NCBI GenBank assembly: GCA_040218415.1
Contig: JAVJRN010000004.1
Span: 1 to 45,408, forward strand
Source: JAVJRN01 sp040218415
GTDB taxonomy: Bacteria; Bacteroidota; Bacteroidia; Cytophagales; Cyclobacteriaceae
Length of the DNA stretch: 45,408 nucleotides
Reading direction: 5' to 3'
Shown: in pieces, positions 14,869 through 24,617 of the stretch
Numbering within the stretch: the first letter of the stretch is position 1
How the letters are laid out: every line of letters starts with the position of its first letter
Notes under the pieces: generated by a model
What the model saw: only the letters and a program-made list of their open reading frames with translations
What the model was told of the DNA's origin: nothing
Database searches by the model: none
Program-made: the position numbers and the translations under genes

Positions 14869-15798
14869 ATGCTTCAACTCACCCATTGTCCTATTTGCAA
14901 CAGCGCTGATATCGGTTCTTATATTACCACCACTGCCCAGATGCATGCGAGTAAAGAGTTGTTCAACTTTGATCAATGTACCCAGTGTCAACTTGTTTTC
15001 TTGAACCCAAGAGTTCCTTTAGATCAATTGAAAAACTATTATACGGCTCATTATTTACCATATCGTGGAGGAGAAGCGTGGGGCAAGTTTGAGAAGTTGG
15101 TAGAAAATAGTCAGCAAAAGCTCGATTTACAACGAGTAAAGCGAGTAAAATCGGCATATCATGTATCATCTTCCTCTTTGATACTGGATGTTGGCTGTGG
15201 CAAGCCAAGTTTTTTAAAGGCCTGTCAGCAGGCATTGCAGTGTCAAACAATGGGTATAGACTTTAGTGATGAGGGATGGAAAGATCAACTGGCCGATTAT
15301 GAAGGAATCGATTTGAAGGTCGCGGAAATCAAAGATTTGGCGGTCGACTTGCAGCCAGATGTCATCACAATGTGGCATTATCTGGAGCATGATTACACGC
15401 CTTTGGAAAACCTAAGTTTTTTAAAGTCTATTGCGAAATCCTCTACTTCACTCATCATTGAAATTCCCAATTTCGATTCGGAGAGTAGAAAAAAGTACGG
15501 TGAAAAATGGGCAGGTTGGCACACACCGCGACATATTTCTTTGTTTTCGCCTAACAATGTCACCTTGCTGCTTCAAAAAAGCGGCTGGAAAGTGGAGAAG
15601 CTGCTGACCTACGGCACGATGGATCCCTATTTACTTTACTGGATGAGCGAGATGGAAAAAAGAGGCATCCAATGGGATAAAAATATGGAAGAGGAGTTTT
15701 GGAAATTTGTGTTTGGTATGGTGCGCTTTACTCCCAAAAAATGGATGGAGAAAAGATCTTCCTTGGGCATCATGACCGTCATCGCCACGCCAGCGTAA
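14869..15798 (+). CDS. Class I SAM-dependent methyltransferase with N-terminal zinc ribbon
   Basis: 309 residues. Two CxxC pairs, Cys7/Cys10 (CPIC) and Cys37/Cys40 (CTQC), form a zinc-ribbon-like start. The SAM-binding motif I is ILDVGCGKPSFL near residue 105. Later come DVITMWHYLEHDYTPL and a stretch with WAGWHTPRHISLFSPNNVT, typical of the zinc-ribbon methyltransferases found in sugar, polysaccharide and natural-product clusters of Bacteroidota. The substrate is unknown. No glycan cluster is adjacent, so the gene looks solitary. Confidence 0.75.
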   Translation: MLQLTHCPICNSADIGSYITTTAQMHASKELFNFDQCTQCQLVFLNPRVPLDQLKNYYTAHYLPYRGGEAWGKFEKLVENSQQKLDLQRVKRVKSAYHVSSSSLILDVGCGKPSFLKACQQALQCQTMGIDFSDEGWKDQLADYEGIDLKVAEIKDLAVDLQPDVITMWHYLEHDYTPLENLSFLKSIAKSSTSLIIEIPNFDSESRKKYGEKWAGWHTPRHISLFSPNNVTLLLQKSGWKVEKLLTYGTMDPYLLYWMSEMEKRGIQWDKNMEEEFWKFVFGMVRFTPKKWMEKRSSLGIMTVIATPA

Positions 15799-15805
15799 AA
15801 CCCTT

Positions 15806-16507
15806 TTAAAACGCCAAAAGATCTCTGCCTTCCCAAGTTCCTGTTGATTTATATGGCTGAAATCTTGTAAATAGCTCTTCTGAATACCATTCATTCTTGC
15901 GCGTTCTTCTGATGGCCTCTTGATGTTGAGGGCTATTGTAGGCAAATTTTTTGACTGATTCAAAGTCCTTCCATAAACTAAAAGTGGCCATTTGAATAAC
16001 GGGAACTTCTCCGACTCCTTTGGTATAAATCAAACCTTCATTTCCATCTAGTGCCTCTTGTGAAGTAGGCACATATTTCCAAAATCGGATCAACCAGTTC
16101 CACTTGATGGTCGCTCGGGTAATCACTGCAATGGGTTGCTCGGGATCTAGTTCGGCAGCTTTCTCAAATGGGTTTTTACCAATCCAAGTTCCACCTGCCG
16201 AAATGTTTTTCATATATAGAGTAAATAGTTCTTCTGTATGATCCCTGTATTGATTAATCAAGCTGGAAGACTGGAAAAAAGTATTTGCCGCTTCCTCACT
16301 TTTCCAGACTTGGAGCAGACAGTAAACCGACCAATCAGGTAAGGGATTGAACCCTTTTCCTTTTCCGCTACCCATCAGCCGATAAAACGTTAATCCGGGC
16401 ACATCAGCGAGATCTTTGTGGGCAAACTGCATCATTTTAAAACCCCAAGTCTTATTTCGAAGCGTAGCGAATTTGAAAAAAGAAATAGTGGTTATTTGTC
16501 GACTCAC
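15806..16507 (-). CDS. Spheroidene monooxygenase (CrtA)-like protein
   Basis: 233 residues, GTG start at 16507. The start MSRQITTISFFKFATLRNKT, the block GLTFYRLMGSGKGKGF and the WSVYCLLQVWKSEEAANTFF motif follow the CrtA family (TTISFFRF, FWKLxGSGxGxGF). CrtA proteins are haem-binding oxygenases that add keto groups to carotenoids. Bacteroidota carry homologues whose substrates are not established. No other carotenoid gene is in the window, so a role in pigment modification is an inference. It converges on the methyltransferase gene with 7 bp between the stops. Confidence 0.75.
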   Translation of the reverse strand: MSRQITTISFFKFATLRNKTWGFKMMQFAHKDLADVPGLTFYRLMGSGKGKGFNPLPDWSVYCLLQVWKSEEAANTFFQSSSLINQYRDHTEELFTLYMKNISAGGTWIGKNPFEKAAELDPEQPIAVITRATIKWNWLIRFWKYVPTSQEALDGNEGLIYTKGVGEVPVIQMATFSLWKDFESVKKFAYNSPQHQEAIRRTRKNEWYSEELFTRFQPYKSTGTWEGRDLLAF

Positions 16508-16752
16508 CTACAGTTGGCTTATGCTATCAATGGATGAAAAAATATTTTTTGATGTTTTCATGATTTCGGAAAGTAAACACGGCAATGCTTTAGATGTTTT
16601 TTACGGACGCTAAATTTTAGAAATACCATAACCTTTGTATTTTAGTTAAGTGAAAAGTAATGATGGAATGAGAAGAAACCTTTCAGCTTATTTTAAAGAA
16701 CAGTATAGTTGAATCCTTTAATGGCTAAAGACAGACAAAAAATGAACATGTC

Positions 16753-17619
16753 ATGAACCAAATGAATGTAGTGTTGAAAACCTTTACTTTTTTCATAGGC
16801 CTGATTTTTTCCTTTTTGGCGGTAGCACAAGATCGGTCCTTAAAATCGCTGGTATATGAATTGGAGCAGTCTTATAGTATTGAAATTTGCTATGACTCTA
16901 TTGAAATTGCTGCACTGAAATTTGAGATTCCTTTGATAAAGAAATCGGGATATATTTCGCGGATGTCCAATCGATTTGACATTACTCTACAAAAGGACAC
17001 CTCGATTATCAAGCAACATTTGCAATTGTTGATCAAGGAATTTCGAATTTATCCAAATGACTATTTTCAGCGAATAGGGATGAAGTTTCTTTGCTTACTC
17101 CAATCCGTTTATTATGGCAAATCTAAAAGAGAGGCTGTCCCAGACAATTTCCGAGAAACACTGATGCTGGAAAGCAGTGATAGATTGATAGATAAAACGA
17201 CTTACCTTAAATATGCCTTTCATCATGATTTGCATCACTACGCGGAGCACGGCACAGATTTAGACCTGCGAAGAAAATGGGAAAAATGGGACAGGCTAAA
17301 CCCTAGGAAATTTAAGTATTTCGGTTCAGGTGCAATGCAAGATGACGAGAGATTCGCACATGTCAATTTTCATCATTTTCACCCATATGACGGGTTTATT
17401 ACCAACTACGCACTCACCGCAGCAGTGGAAGATCGGGCGGATATAGTTGCCTATTTTTTGATAACCGAATACCGCGAACAAGTGATGCCGCTACTTTTGG
17501 AAGACAAGCGTTTGAAAAAAAAGGTCGACTTCATGCTTGATTTACTCAATGAAATAAGCGGCACAACGGATAATTATTGGATGGATGCACTTCAAGCCAG
17601 TTATATAGATACCCATTAG
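16753..17619 (+). CDS. Putative secreted zinc metallopeptidase with an HDxxH motif
   Basis: 288 residues with a signal peptide ending near AVAQD (residue 25). The pattern YAFHHDLHHYAEH at about residues 155-167, then WDRLNP..FKYFGSG, then GFITNYALTAAVEDRADIVA at about 214-233, follows putative zinc peptidases that carry HExxH, a GFvS-YA segment and a downstream ED pair. Here the motif is His158-Asp-Leu-His-His162, with Asp159 where catalytic Glu is expected. Glu226 of EDRAD would be the third ligand. It may still bind zinc but have altered or no proteolytic activity. The family match is from motif order only. Confidence 0.55.
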   Translation: MNQMNVVLKTFTFFIGLIFSFLAVAQDRSLKSLVYELEQSYSIEICYDSIEIAALKFEIPLIKKSGYISRMSNRFDITLQKDTSIIKQHLQLLIKEFRIYPNDYFQRIGMKFLCLLQSVYYGKSKREAVPDNFRETLMLESSDRLIDKTTYLKYAFHHDLHHYAEHGTDLDLRRKWEKWDRLNPRKFKYFGSGAMQDDERFAHVNFHHFHPYDGFITNYALTAAVEDRADIVAYFLITEYREQVMPLLLEDKRLKKKVDFMLDLLNEISGTTDNYWMDALQASYIDTH

Positions 17620-17807
17620 AAAACTAAGCATTTTAATTGCTCCAATGATTTTCAAGCTACCGACTTCTATAATTACCCCATGGATTTCCTCGATAATAAC
17701 GAACGCTGAATTTTCACCAATTGCAGTTGATTCTCAAAATCGCTATTGCTTAGTCGGAGTTGCTTTTTTAGGTTAATTTGCTTGCGTTAGCTATTAGCGA
17801 TCATTTC

Positions 17808-18707
17808 ATGTACAACATCCTTCATAAGTTCAAGCTTTTACATTATCTCGGAAAAAACTATCTCACGCAGCAGTTTGCGCCTTTCAAAATCGCTTATTTT
17901 TTGGTGAGTAAAATGAATTTTTCTTGGCGAGTAAAGCGACGTGGGCAGAGGGTTACGCTACTTGTGAGAAATGGCATGGGACTGATGAACTTTATCGGTA
18001 ATTATGAAAAGTGGCTTGATCAAATATTGACGAAAATTCTCAACAGCCATCGAGGAGTTTTTATAGATGTTGGCGCTAACACTGGTCAAACCTTACTGAA
18101 GGTTGTGCCCCATTTTCCAGAATTGCCCTATCATGCGTTTGAACCCAACAGTCACTGTGTGCAATACTTGAAAGCACTTTGTGAGGAAAATGATTTTTCC
18201 AAGGTGGATATAATACCACTGGCTTTATCTTCTACCAAAGGGGAAACCGAGTTGCTTCTGAGGTATGCGGATGATATTCTTGCGACTACCAGTCCTTCGT
18301 TTCGCCAGTTTACAAAGTATGCCATTCGTCAGAAAGTGCAAGTGACTACAGGTGACGACTGGATAAGCGAGACAGCTATAGATGCCATTTCGCTATTGAA
18401 AATAGATGTGGAAGGAGGGGAGTTTAACGTTTTAAAAGGATTTCAACATAGCATTCGGAAATATAAGCCGATCATCATTTGTGAGATATTACCACTTCAT
18501 TCCAAAAGCGAAGAAGTGAAGCACTTCCGCGAAGAATCGGCTACTGGCATTCTAAACCTGCTGACCCAACTTGATTATGTGATGTATAATATTGTGAATA
18601 GAAGCCGTGTCTCGACTATTGGCGAATTATCCAACTCACTAGAATCATCCAATTATCTGCTACTTCCAGCAAATAGTAAGACGATTAACATTGAGACTAT
18701 TTTATGA
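17808..18707 (+). CDS. FkbM-family methyltransferase
   Basis: About 299 residues from ATG 17808 (MYNILHKFKLLHYLGKN). A TTG-started extension to 17778 is less likely. The SAM-binding segment GVFIDVGANTGQTLLKVVPH and the later SLLKIDVEGGEFNVLKGFQH are the FkbM signatures, and the length fits the family. FkbM enzymes O-methylate sugars or natural products. The substrate cannot be read from the context: the neighbours are a putative peptidase and a convergent signalling phosphatase. Confidence 0.85.
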   Translation: MYNILHKFKLLHYLGKNYLTQQFAPFKIAYFLVSKMNFSWRVKRRGQRVTLLVRNGMGLMNFIGNYEKWLDQILTKILNSHRGVFIDVGANTGQTLLKVVPHFPELPYHAFEPNSHCVQYLKALCEENDFSKVDIIPLALSSTKGETELLLRYADDILATTSPSFRQFTKYAIRQKVQVTTGDDWISETAIDAISLLKIDVEGGEFNVLKGFQHSIRKYKPIIICEILPLHSKSEEVKHFREESATGILNLLTQLDYVMYNIVNRSRVSTIGELSNSLESSNYLLLPANSKTINIETIL

Positions 18708-18741
18708 TGGCTTTTCAGATGGATCTGTTTTTTGGCTTTAC

Positions 18742-19905
18742 TCAAAGCTTTATACCCACCATCAAAATATCATCGGTTTGAGGCAGTCCATTTTTCCAGT
18801 TATCCATCTCAGACTTGACTTTTTCGTATTGTTCGTCAGAACTTAAATGGTAAATATTTCCAAGCAAATCTTGTATCCTTCGAGTAGTAAACTTTTTATC
18901 ATCTTCACCTCCAAATTGATCCTTGAAACCATCTGTGGTTAAGTAGATCATGTCATTTTCTTTATATGAAATAATGCGCTCACTCTTTGATATCATTTCA
19001 TTTTCGAACAATACTTTTTCTTTTTGACCTTTTATTCTTTCAACCTTTTCATCAGAATAAAGGTAAAGATCCATACCAATAGACGCGTATCTCACGGTTT
19101 TTTGTATTTCGTCGATAAATAGAATGGTACCTTCAAAGCTATCTTTAATGGGATTTTCCCCGCCATCTAGCATGCCACGGAGCATCTCCAATGATTTAGT
19201 GAGTATTAAAGTCGGACTTAGAGTTTTGTATTTCAAAAGCATCGACTTAATGATGGAGGAGGCAATAGCCGTCATAATGGCTCCTGAAACTCCATGACCG
19301 GTACAGTCCCCAACGAAGATGACTTTTTTGTTTTGAATTTTATCAAAAATATAAAAATCGCCCCCGACTGTATCTTTTGGTTGATCAAAGATGAACAGCT
19401 CTTCAAATAGGGTATCCGTTAGCTCGGTATTCCGGAACAACGCATCTTGAAGCATGTGTGCGTAGGCAATATTGTCGCTAATTCTTTTGTTTTGATTAGT
19501 AGCTAGGCGTTCCGTTTCTTTCATTAGCGTAACATCAGACTCTATCGCAAGGAAATTAGTAGGAACACCATTTTCATCTCTAAGCGTTTCTATGTCGAGT
19601 TTTAACCAATACTTCTCACCAGTTTTAGAATAATTGATGATGGTTTCGTCTACTCGTTCATGGTTATTGAGTTTGACTCGAATTCTTTTTACCGTTTCAA
19701 TATCCGTTTCAGGTCCTTGGAGAAAGTCCCCGGGTTTTTTGCCTAAAACTTCAACGGCTTCATATTTGGTGAGTTTGCTAAATCCCTTATTTGTGTAGAG
19801 GATTTTACCTTCAAGATCGGTTATAATTACTACGTTGTTAGTATAATCAATAACATTAGCAAGTAATTTGTCATCAACTGTAGCAAGCGCTTCTTTTTTT
19901 TTCAT
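18742..19905 (-). CDS. PAS domain / SpoIIE-type protein phosphatase
   Basis: 387 residues. Residues about 12-130 form a PAS domain of the LOV-like subclass (VVIITDLEGKILYTNKGFSK, GKKPGDFLQGPETDIETVKR, ENGVPTNFLAIESDVT). At the position where LOV photoreceptors have NCRFLQ this protein has PGDFLQ, so the flavin-binding cysteine is absent. Residues about 150-387 are a PPM/SpoIIE phosphatase (KDTVGGDFYIFDKI, VGDCTGHGVSGAIMTAIASS, ending TDDILMVGIKL). Such proteins dephosphorylate anti-sigma-antagonists in partner-switching. The SpoIIAA-like protein at 6577-7014 is a conceivable but distant partner. Confidence 0.85.
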   Translation of the reverse strand: MKKKEALATVDDKLLANVIDYTNNVVIITDLEGKILYTNKGFSKLTKYEAVEVLGKKPGDFLQGPETDIETVKRIRVKLNNHERVDETIINYSKTGEKYWLKLDIETLRDENGVPTNFLAIESDVTLMKETERLATNQNKRISDNIAYAHMLQDALFRNTELTDTLFEELFIFDQPKDTVGGDFYIFDKIQNKKVIFVGDCTGHGVSGAIMTAIASSIIKSMLLKYKTLSPTLILTKSLEMLRGMLDGGENPIKDSFEGTILFIDEIQKTVRYASIGMDLYLYSDEKVERIKGQKEKVLFENEMISKSERIISYKENDMIYLTTDGFKDQFGGEDDKKFTTRRIQDLLGNIYHLSSDEQYEKVKSEMDNWKNGLPQTDDILMVGIKL

Positions 19906-20683
19906 TTAAATCTTCGCTGGTTTTTAGGTACAAGAAATATCCAATTCACCGCTCAACTGGCAACTTCGATTTGTCATAGAAGAATACCTTAGAGCCTAAG
20001 TCTTGAGATTAAAACCTCAATTATGTGACTTTTTTAGTACTAGGAAATCAAAAAATTTTCTTCCTTAACAGAACCGCTAAACTTAAGAAATGTTCCACAA
20101 TCGATTGCAAAAATTTAAAGTCTAAAAATTTCTTGAAAAATTTATATTTACAGAAGTTATTAGGTAAGGTTTAAGCAAACTCAACACGATAATGATAATG
20201 AATTTTATGCCTCTAAAGCTTATTCGAGCCGTTCAAGTAATCATTCATTGTAGCGTCAAAGAAAAATACATTATGATTATAAATAATTGTTTTATCTAAA
20301 GATTTGCATGCAAATATGGGTCGATATCGTTAAGTGTAATAAAGCTAGAGGCTGGTGCCTACAACTAAAAAAAAGTATAATGCAGATAGCCCAGCAAGGG
20401 CACTCATCAACGCGGCTAAGTCACTAAAATATTGCCTATCCGAAAAGTGAAATACATGAACCCATATTGATTGCAGCTAGATTTAATAATGCTTGTAAAT
20501 AATTAGGATTCTTTAAATTGGCGGTGAATTACCGAAAATTGCAAGTTGGCAATCAAGTAAACCCAAATAAGGGTTTAAACACTCTCGGTACTGTTCGAGA
20601 AAAAAATCCAAGTCAAAATATTGTCACTTCGACGAACCGATTCAGCCTCTTGAACATCATCTCTATGTTCTATCGTTACTTAT
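19906..20683. other. AT-rich intergenic region without a supported gene
   Basis: Nearly 800 bp in which I find no convincing coding frame on either strand. A 72-codon TTG-started frame at 20518-20736 has an atypical composition and no recognisable domain. The stretch lies next to a dead IS4-type transposase and is probably degraded mobile DNA or old coding sequence. Confidence 0.5.
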
Positions 20684-21391
20684 TCAATTGTATGATGTGG
20701 AGGGCTGATAGTCAAACAGATTGGATACAAATTTAAGTGCATAAGCACTCCTTGGGTTTTTGTAAATTACCAAACGGGCTTTTGCAGCACTTTCACTACG
20801 ATAAAACAAAATAACTTGATCGGAAATGATGCCTCCATCAACACAATCTCTGATGTGGTTAGGCTGTTGGCTTAAAACCTCATAAACTATATTTTCATTA
20901 GGACGGGTCAAGGAGAGCACGCCCTTTATTTATTGTCCACTCAGCCCATTTTTGGCAATTGACACCTTTACCAAGGACAGCAACTTTGCTTACATCCAAC
21001 TTGTCTTTCTGGAAACTACAACAGACAGAGTTGAAGTATTTCTTGTAATGACGGTTTAGTCTACGGTACATGATAGAAAAAAAAGTACTGCTACGGTTAA
21101 TATCGACATCACTCAAAGTGCCGACTGTAGGAAGTTTGTCTAAGCCTAGGTACTCTGCTAACCCTCCTGAATTAACAGATTCTTGAACGAAGTATTTAGT
21201 GAGTGAGATTTGGTTGCAAATCCGTAAAGGTTAAACATCAATGTGTTCTAGGTGGTCATTGTTTCGTAATAGCGATGGCTTTCCTTTTCATTCAAAAAGG
21301 TATATCCAAAGATGCTGGGAAGAAAAGAAAGTAACTGAGAAAATACTTTTTGACTCGTTAGATTTGTGTTTTCAGTAATGATATTAAACAT
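20684..21391 (-). pseudogene. Degraded IS4-family transposase
   Basis: On the minus strand an ATG at 21389-21391 opens MFNIITENTNLTSQKVFSQL and LLSFLPSIF, then a stop in ETMTT*NTLMF. After a frameshift comes GGLAEYLGLDKLPTVGTLSD and VDINRSSTFFSIMYRRLNRH, the HFPRRSTLSDAN-type block of IS4-like transposases. After a deletion comes SLTRPNENIVYEVL and ARLVIYKNPRSAYALKFVSN, the region before the last catalytic glutamate, which is itself missing. Stops, frameshifts and internal deletion show it is dead. I did not identify terminal inverted repeats. Confidence 0.75.
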
Positions 21392-21576
21392 GTGAAGATA
21401 TCAACCATCAGAGATTTTAAAGAGGTGGCAGAGCCTGGCTTTGGTATTTTTTCAAGAACACCAAAAACATTCCGGTTTTTAGTCAGATATTAGTACTGCA
21501 TAAACTCTGAAATATGTTGACGTATCTCTAATGATTTGGTTTTAAGATTAAGTTAGAACAAAAGTTTATAGAATAG

Positions 21577-23868
21577 ATGAGAAAAATATTAATAGCTTTT
21601 TTAGCCCAATTGGTTTTTAATTTCTCATTACTTGGGAATGAAACAGTACCCAATATTATATTAATTGTTGCTGACGATCTAGGTTATCATGATGTAGGTT
21701 TTAATGGAGCTATTGATATCCCTACTCCAAATATTGACAAAATAGCAAAAAATGGTATTATTTTTAATCAGGCTTATGTAGCTCATCCCTATTGTGGTCC
21801 TAGCAGGATGGCAATCCTTTCAGGCAGATATCCTTTTAATTTCGGAGGACAAATGAATTTACCCTTTTATGGTAATGGAAGTGAGTTGGGTATTCCAACC
21901 AATGAATTCCTTCTTAGCAACTTACTCCAGAACTCGGGTTATGAAACGACCTGCATTGGCAAATGGCATATGGGGAAAAATACAGCTTTTAGGCCTAATA
22001 ATAGAGGGTTCAATAACTTCTTTGGTTTTTATGGAGGGGGACATTTTTATTTTCCGGATCAATATGAGGAAGTATATGAGAAATTGTTAAATCGAGGTGT
22101 TGAGGAAATCGGGGGTGCCTATCTCCCAATAAAACGAAATGATGAAAATTTCGATGAAAACGAATATCTAACAGACGCCTTCTCTAGAGAAACTGTAAGC
22201 GCTATTCATAGATCAGCTGAAACTCCCTACCCATTTTTTATTTATTTGGCTTACAATGCACCTCATACTCCTTTAGAAGCTAAGGAGGAGGATCTGAATC
22301 ACACTCAGATAGATACAATACAAGACACAATTCGAAAAACTTATGCCGCAATGGTTTACGCAATGGACAGAGGCATTGGCAACATTATAAATGCATTAAA
22401 TGAGACAGACCAACTTGAAAACACCCTCATTGTGTTTTTAAGTGATAATGGTGGCCTACCTACGCATGGAGGAAACAACTTTCCTTTAAGGGGTCACAAG
22501 GGACAAACATGGGAAGGAGGTATTAGAGTACCAATGTTTTGGTATTGGAAAAACAAGCTTAATTCAGGAACATATGAATTCCCAGTTTCATCTTTAGATT
22601 TATTCCCCACAATTGCTCAATTATCTAACAGTACTATTCCTCATACGAAAATACTTGATGGTGATAATATTTGGAGGAATATTATTGAAAATACTGAGCC
22701 AGATACTTCTAGAATCCTTTATTCCTTGAGACATAATAATTCATCGTTTCAAATTTCCGCAGTTAAGAAAAACTGGAAAATACATAGATTTAACATATTT
22801 AGAGATTGGAAATTGTACGATTTAAGTGTGGACATCAGTGAGTCTAATGATTTATTTAGAAAGTTTGAATCGACAGGTCAAAGGATAATTAGCGATTTGT
22901 ATGAATGGTGCTTACAACACTATGATCCTTTTTGGTTTATTAACGAAGATGAGAAACAATCTTGGATAGATCAAAATATGCCCTCATTTAATTTGTATTT
23001 TGACTTGACGGACACATTTACTTCATCTAAAGGCCCTATTCCTACATTTTATACTGTTGATATCACGCCTCCCACTAACGTTGAAACAAAAAAAATCAAT
23101 GAATTAGCATTTAAAATTGATTGGAAAAATGAGTCAATTCAACAGGATGGGCTAATTATTGAGAAAAAAAATAATTCAATTTTCAAACTAGACACCATTC
23201 TTGCACCTACAACTACACAATGGGTTGCAGCAATCGATACTTCAGTGAACAGTCAATGCTTCAGACTTGCATCATTTAAATCTGGTGTTTACTCTGATTA
23301 CGTGACTTTATGTTTGGATGACCAATTTCGAACGCCAAACTCTCCTTCAAATTTGACAACATCTGGATTATCAAAGGATAGTGCAACCATAGTATGGAAT
23401 GATTTATCGTTGATAGAAGACGGTTATATTATTGAGATGAATCAAAAAGACAGTTTTAGTATTGTCGGAGATATAAAAAGTAATTCAAATTCATTCACTT
23501 TTTCAACCAATAATTTATCGTTCCCATTTGATGTGAGGGTTTACGCATATAATAATTTTGGTAAATCAAATCCAAGCAATACTTTAACTCTAAATAAACC
23601 TGAATTATTGGAGGTTAAAAATTTCAATCCCCTTGGGAAAATTTATCCTAATCCTAATTATGGTGAATTCCATCTTGAACTTACCAATGTTGTTAACCCT
23701 TTGAATACATTGAAAATATTTGATCTCTCTGGCAAAGATGCAAGTACTTTCATTATTTCAACAGACAGAGACTCTGAAAACATATTGCATGTTAAAACAT
23801 CACTATCGGGAGGATTATATTTTCTATTTTTTGGCGAAGAAATGATCGGGAAAATGAATATCCGGTAA
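21577..23868 (+). CDS. Secreted sulfatase with FN3-like modules and T9SS sorting domain
   Basis: 763 residues with a signal peptide (MRKILIAFLAQLVFNFSLLG). The sulfatase domain spans about residues 22-450, with NIILIVADDLGYHDVGFNG carrying metal ligands Asp33 and Asp34, and Cys73-Gly-Pro-Ser-Arg, the CxPxR site converted to formylglycine, followed by MAILSGR. IVFLSDNGG supplies later ligands. Two FN3-like modules and a T9SS sorting domain (GKIYPNPNYGEFHLELTNVV) complete the protein. It probably removes sulfate esters from marine polysaccharides at the cell surface. No sulfatase-maturing enzyme and no SusC/D pair are nearby, so maturation depends on genes elsewhere. Confidence 0.9.
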   Translation: MRKILIAFLAQLVFNFSLLGNETVPNIILIVADDLGYHDVGFNGAIDIPTPNIDKIAKNGIIFNQAYVAHPYCGPSRMAILSGRYPFNFGGQMNLPFYGNGSELGIPTNEFLLSNLLQNSGYETTCIGKWHMGKNTAFRPNNRGFNNFFGFYGGGHFYFPDQYEEVYEKLLNRGVEEIGGAYLPIKRNDENFDENEYLTDAFSRETVSAIHRSAETPYPFFIYLAYNAPHTPLEAKEEDLNHTQIDTIQDTIRKTYAAMVYAMDRGIGNIINALNETDQLENTLIVFLSDNGGLPTHGGNNFPLRGHKGQTWEGGIRVPMFWYWKNKLNSGTYEFPVSSLDLFPTIAQLSNSTIPHTKILDGDNIWRNIIENTEPDTSRILYSLRHNNSSFQISAVKKNWKIHRFNIFRDWKLYDLSVDISESNDLFRKFESTGQRIISDLYEWCLQHYDPFWFINEDEKQSWIDQNMPSFNLYFDLTDTFTSSKGPIPTFYTVDITPPTNVETKKINELAFKIDWKNESIQQDGLIIEKKNNSIFKLDTILAPTTTQWVAAIDTSVNSQCFRLASFKSGVYSDYVTLCLDDQFRTPNSPSNLTTSGLSKDSATIVWNDLSLIEDGYIIEMNQKDSFSIVGDIKSNSNSFTFSTNNLSFPFDVRVYAYNNFGKSNPSNTLTLNKPELLEVKNFNPLGKIYPNPNYGEFHLELTNVVNPLNTLKIFDLSGKDASTFIISTDRDSENILHVKTSLSGGLYFLFFGEEMIGKMNIR

Positions 23869-24061
23869 ACTGTTCAATACGAAAGCTACATAAAAACATA
23901 TACTCGATATAGCATGAAGACCCTGATATGTTGCAGTTTTCAGAACAGTCGTGGGATCGGATGATTCAGAAAAAAAATATTACTACCAGAAAAAGCCTCT
24001 GAAAACCTTGCTATAAGCTGTCAGCCTGTTGACATCCTTTTTCATTACTCTTGACTTAAGC

Positions 24062-24490
24062 TCAAACCAACCAGCCCTTTTTAATGCCATAATTGGCCAT
24101 CCAGACCAAGAAAATGCCAAACAAGATGACCATTACTGGCATTACTACGGCACCTGGCCCATAGACCTCCATGGAATCTGCAATAAATAAGCTGTGTAAC
24201 ATTTGGACGATAACACCGACTAAGGAAACGATCAAAACAGGCTTTGCCCATTTCTTTTTAAGTACCAAGCCTATGGCTCCTAAAGTACCTGCAAAAACAG
24301 CAATGAAATAAGCGACTTTAGTCCAAACAGGAAACTTGCCATACAATTCCCGTTCTGCAGCTGGTAGCGCTGCAATAGCTTCTTCTGATGTGGTAATATC
24401 CACAATGAATGCTGCGACACCCATTAAATTCCAAACGACCATAACAATGGCCACTACTAAAAACCAGGTTGGAGATTTTTGATTATTCAT
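24062..24490 (-). CDS. Four-helix membrane protein of unknown function
   Basis: 142 residues with four hydrophobic segments: about 9-29 (WFLVVAIVMVVWNLMGVAAF), 56-77, 84-105 and 113-133. The loop after the first helix is acidic with AAERELYGKFP. Similar proteins are common in Bacteroidota genomes and are annotated only as membrane proteins. It stands alone, convergent with the sulfatase and downstream of the ABC-F gene, which is on the same strand but far enough away for a separate promoter. Confidence 0.65.
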   Translation of the reverse strand: MNNQKSPTWFLVVAIVMVVWNLMGVAAFIVDITTSEEAIAALPAAERELYGKFPVWTKVAYFIAVFAGTLGAIGLVLKKKWAKPVLIVSLVGVIVQMLHSLFIADSMEVYGPGAVVMPVMVILFGIFLVWMANYGIKKGWLV

Positions 24491-24617
24491 GATTGTGTTG
24501 TGTTAGGTTAAAAAATACTCTTGTGAATATAGTCAGAATTGATAGAAGATGCTTTGGGTAAGACATAGAGAATTCGTTTTAGATTTTGATAAACTTGACA
24601 ACACTAAAGCGATGGAA

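Noticed and set aside
20518..20736. 72-codon plus-strand frame with TTG start
   Set aside because: The first residues vaguely recall Bacteroidota HU-like proteins, but no later motif supports it, and the region is degraded next to a dead transposase.
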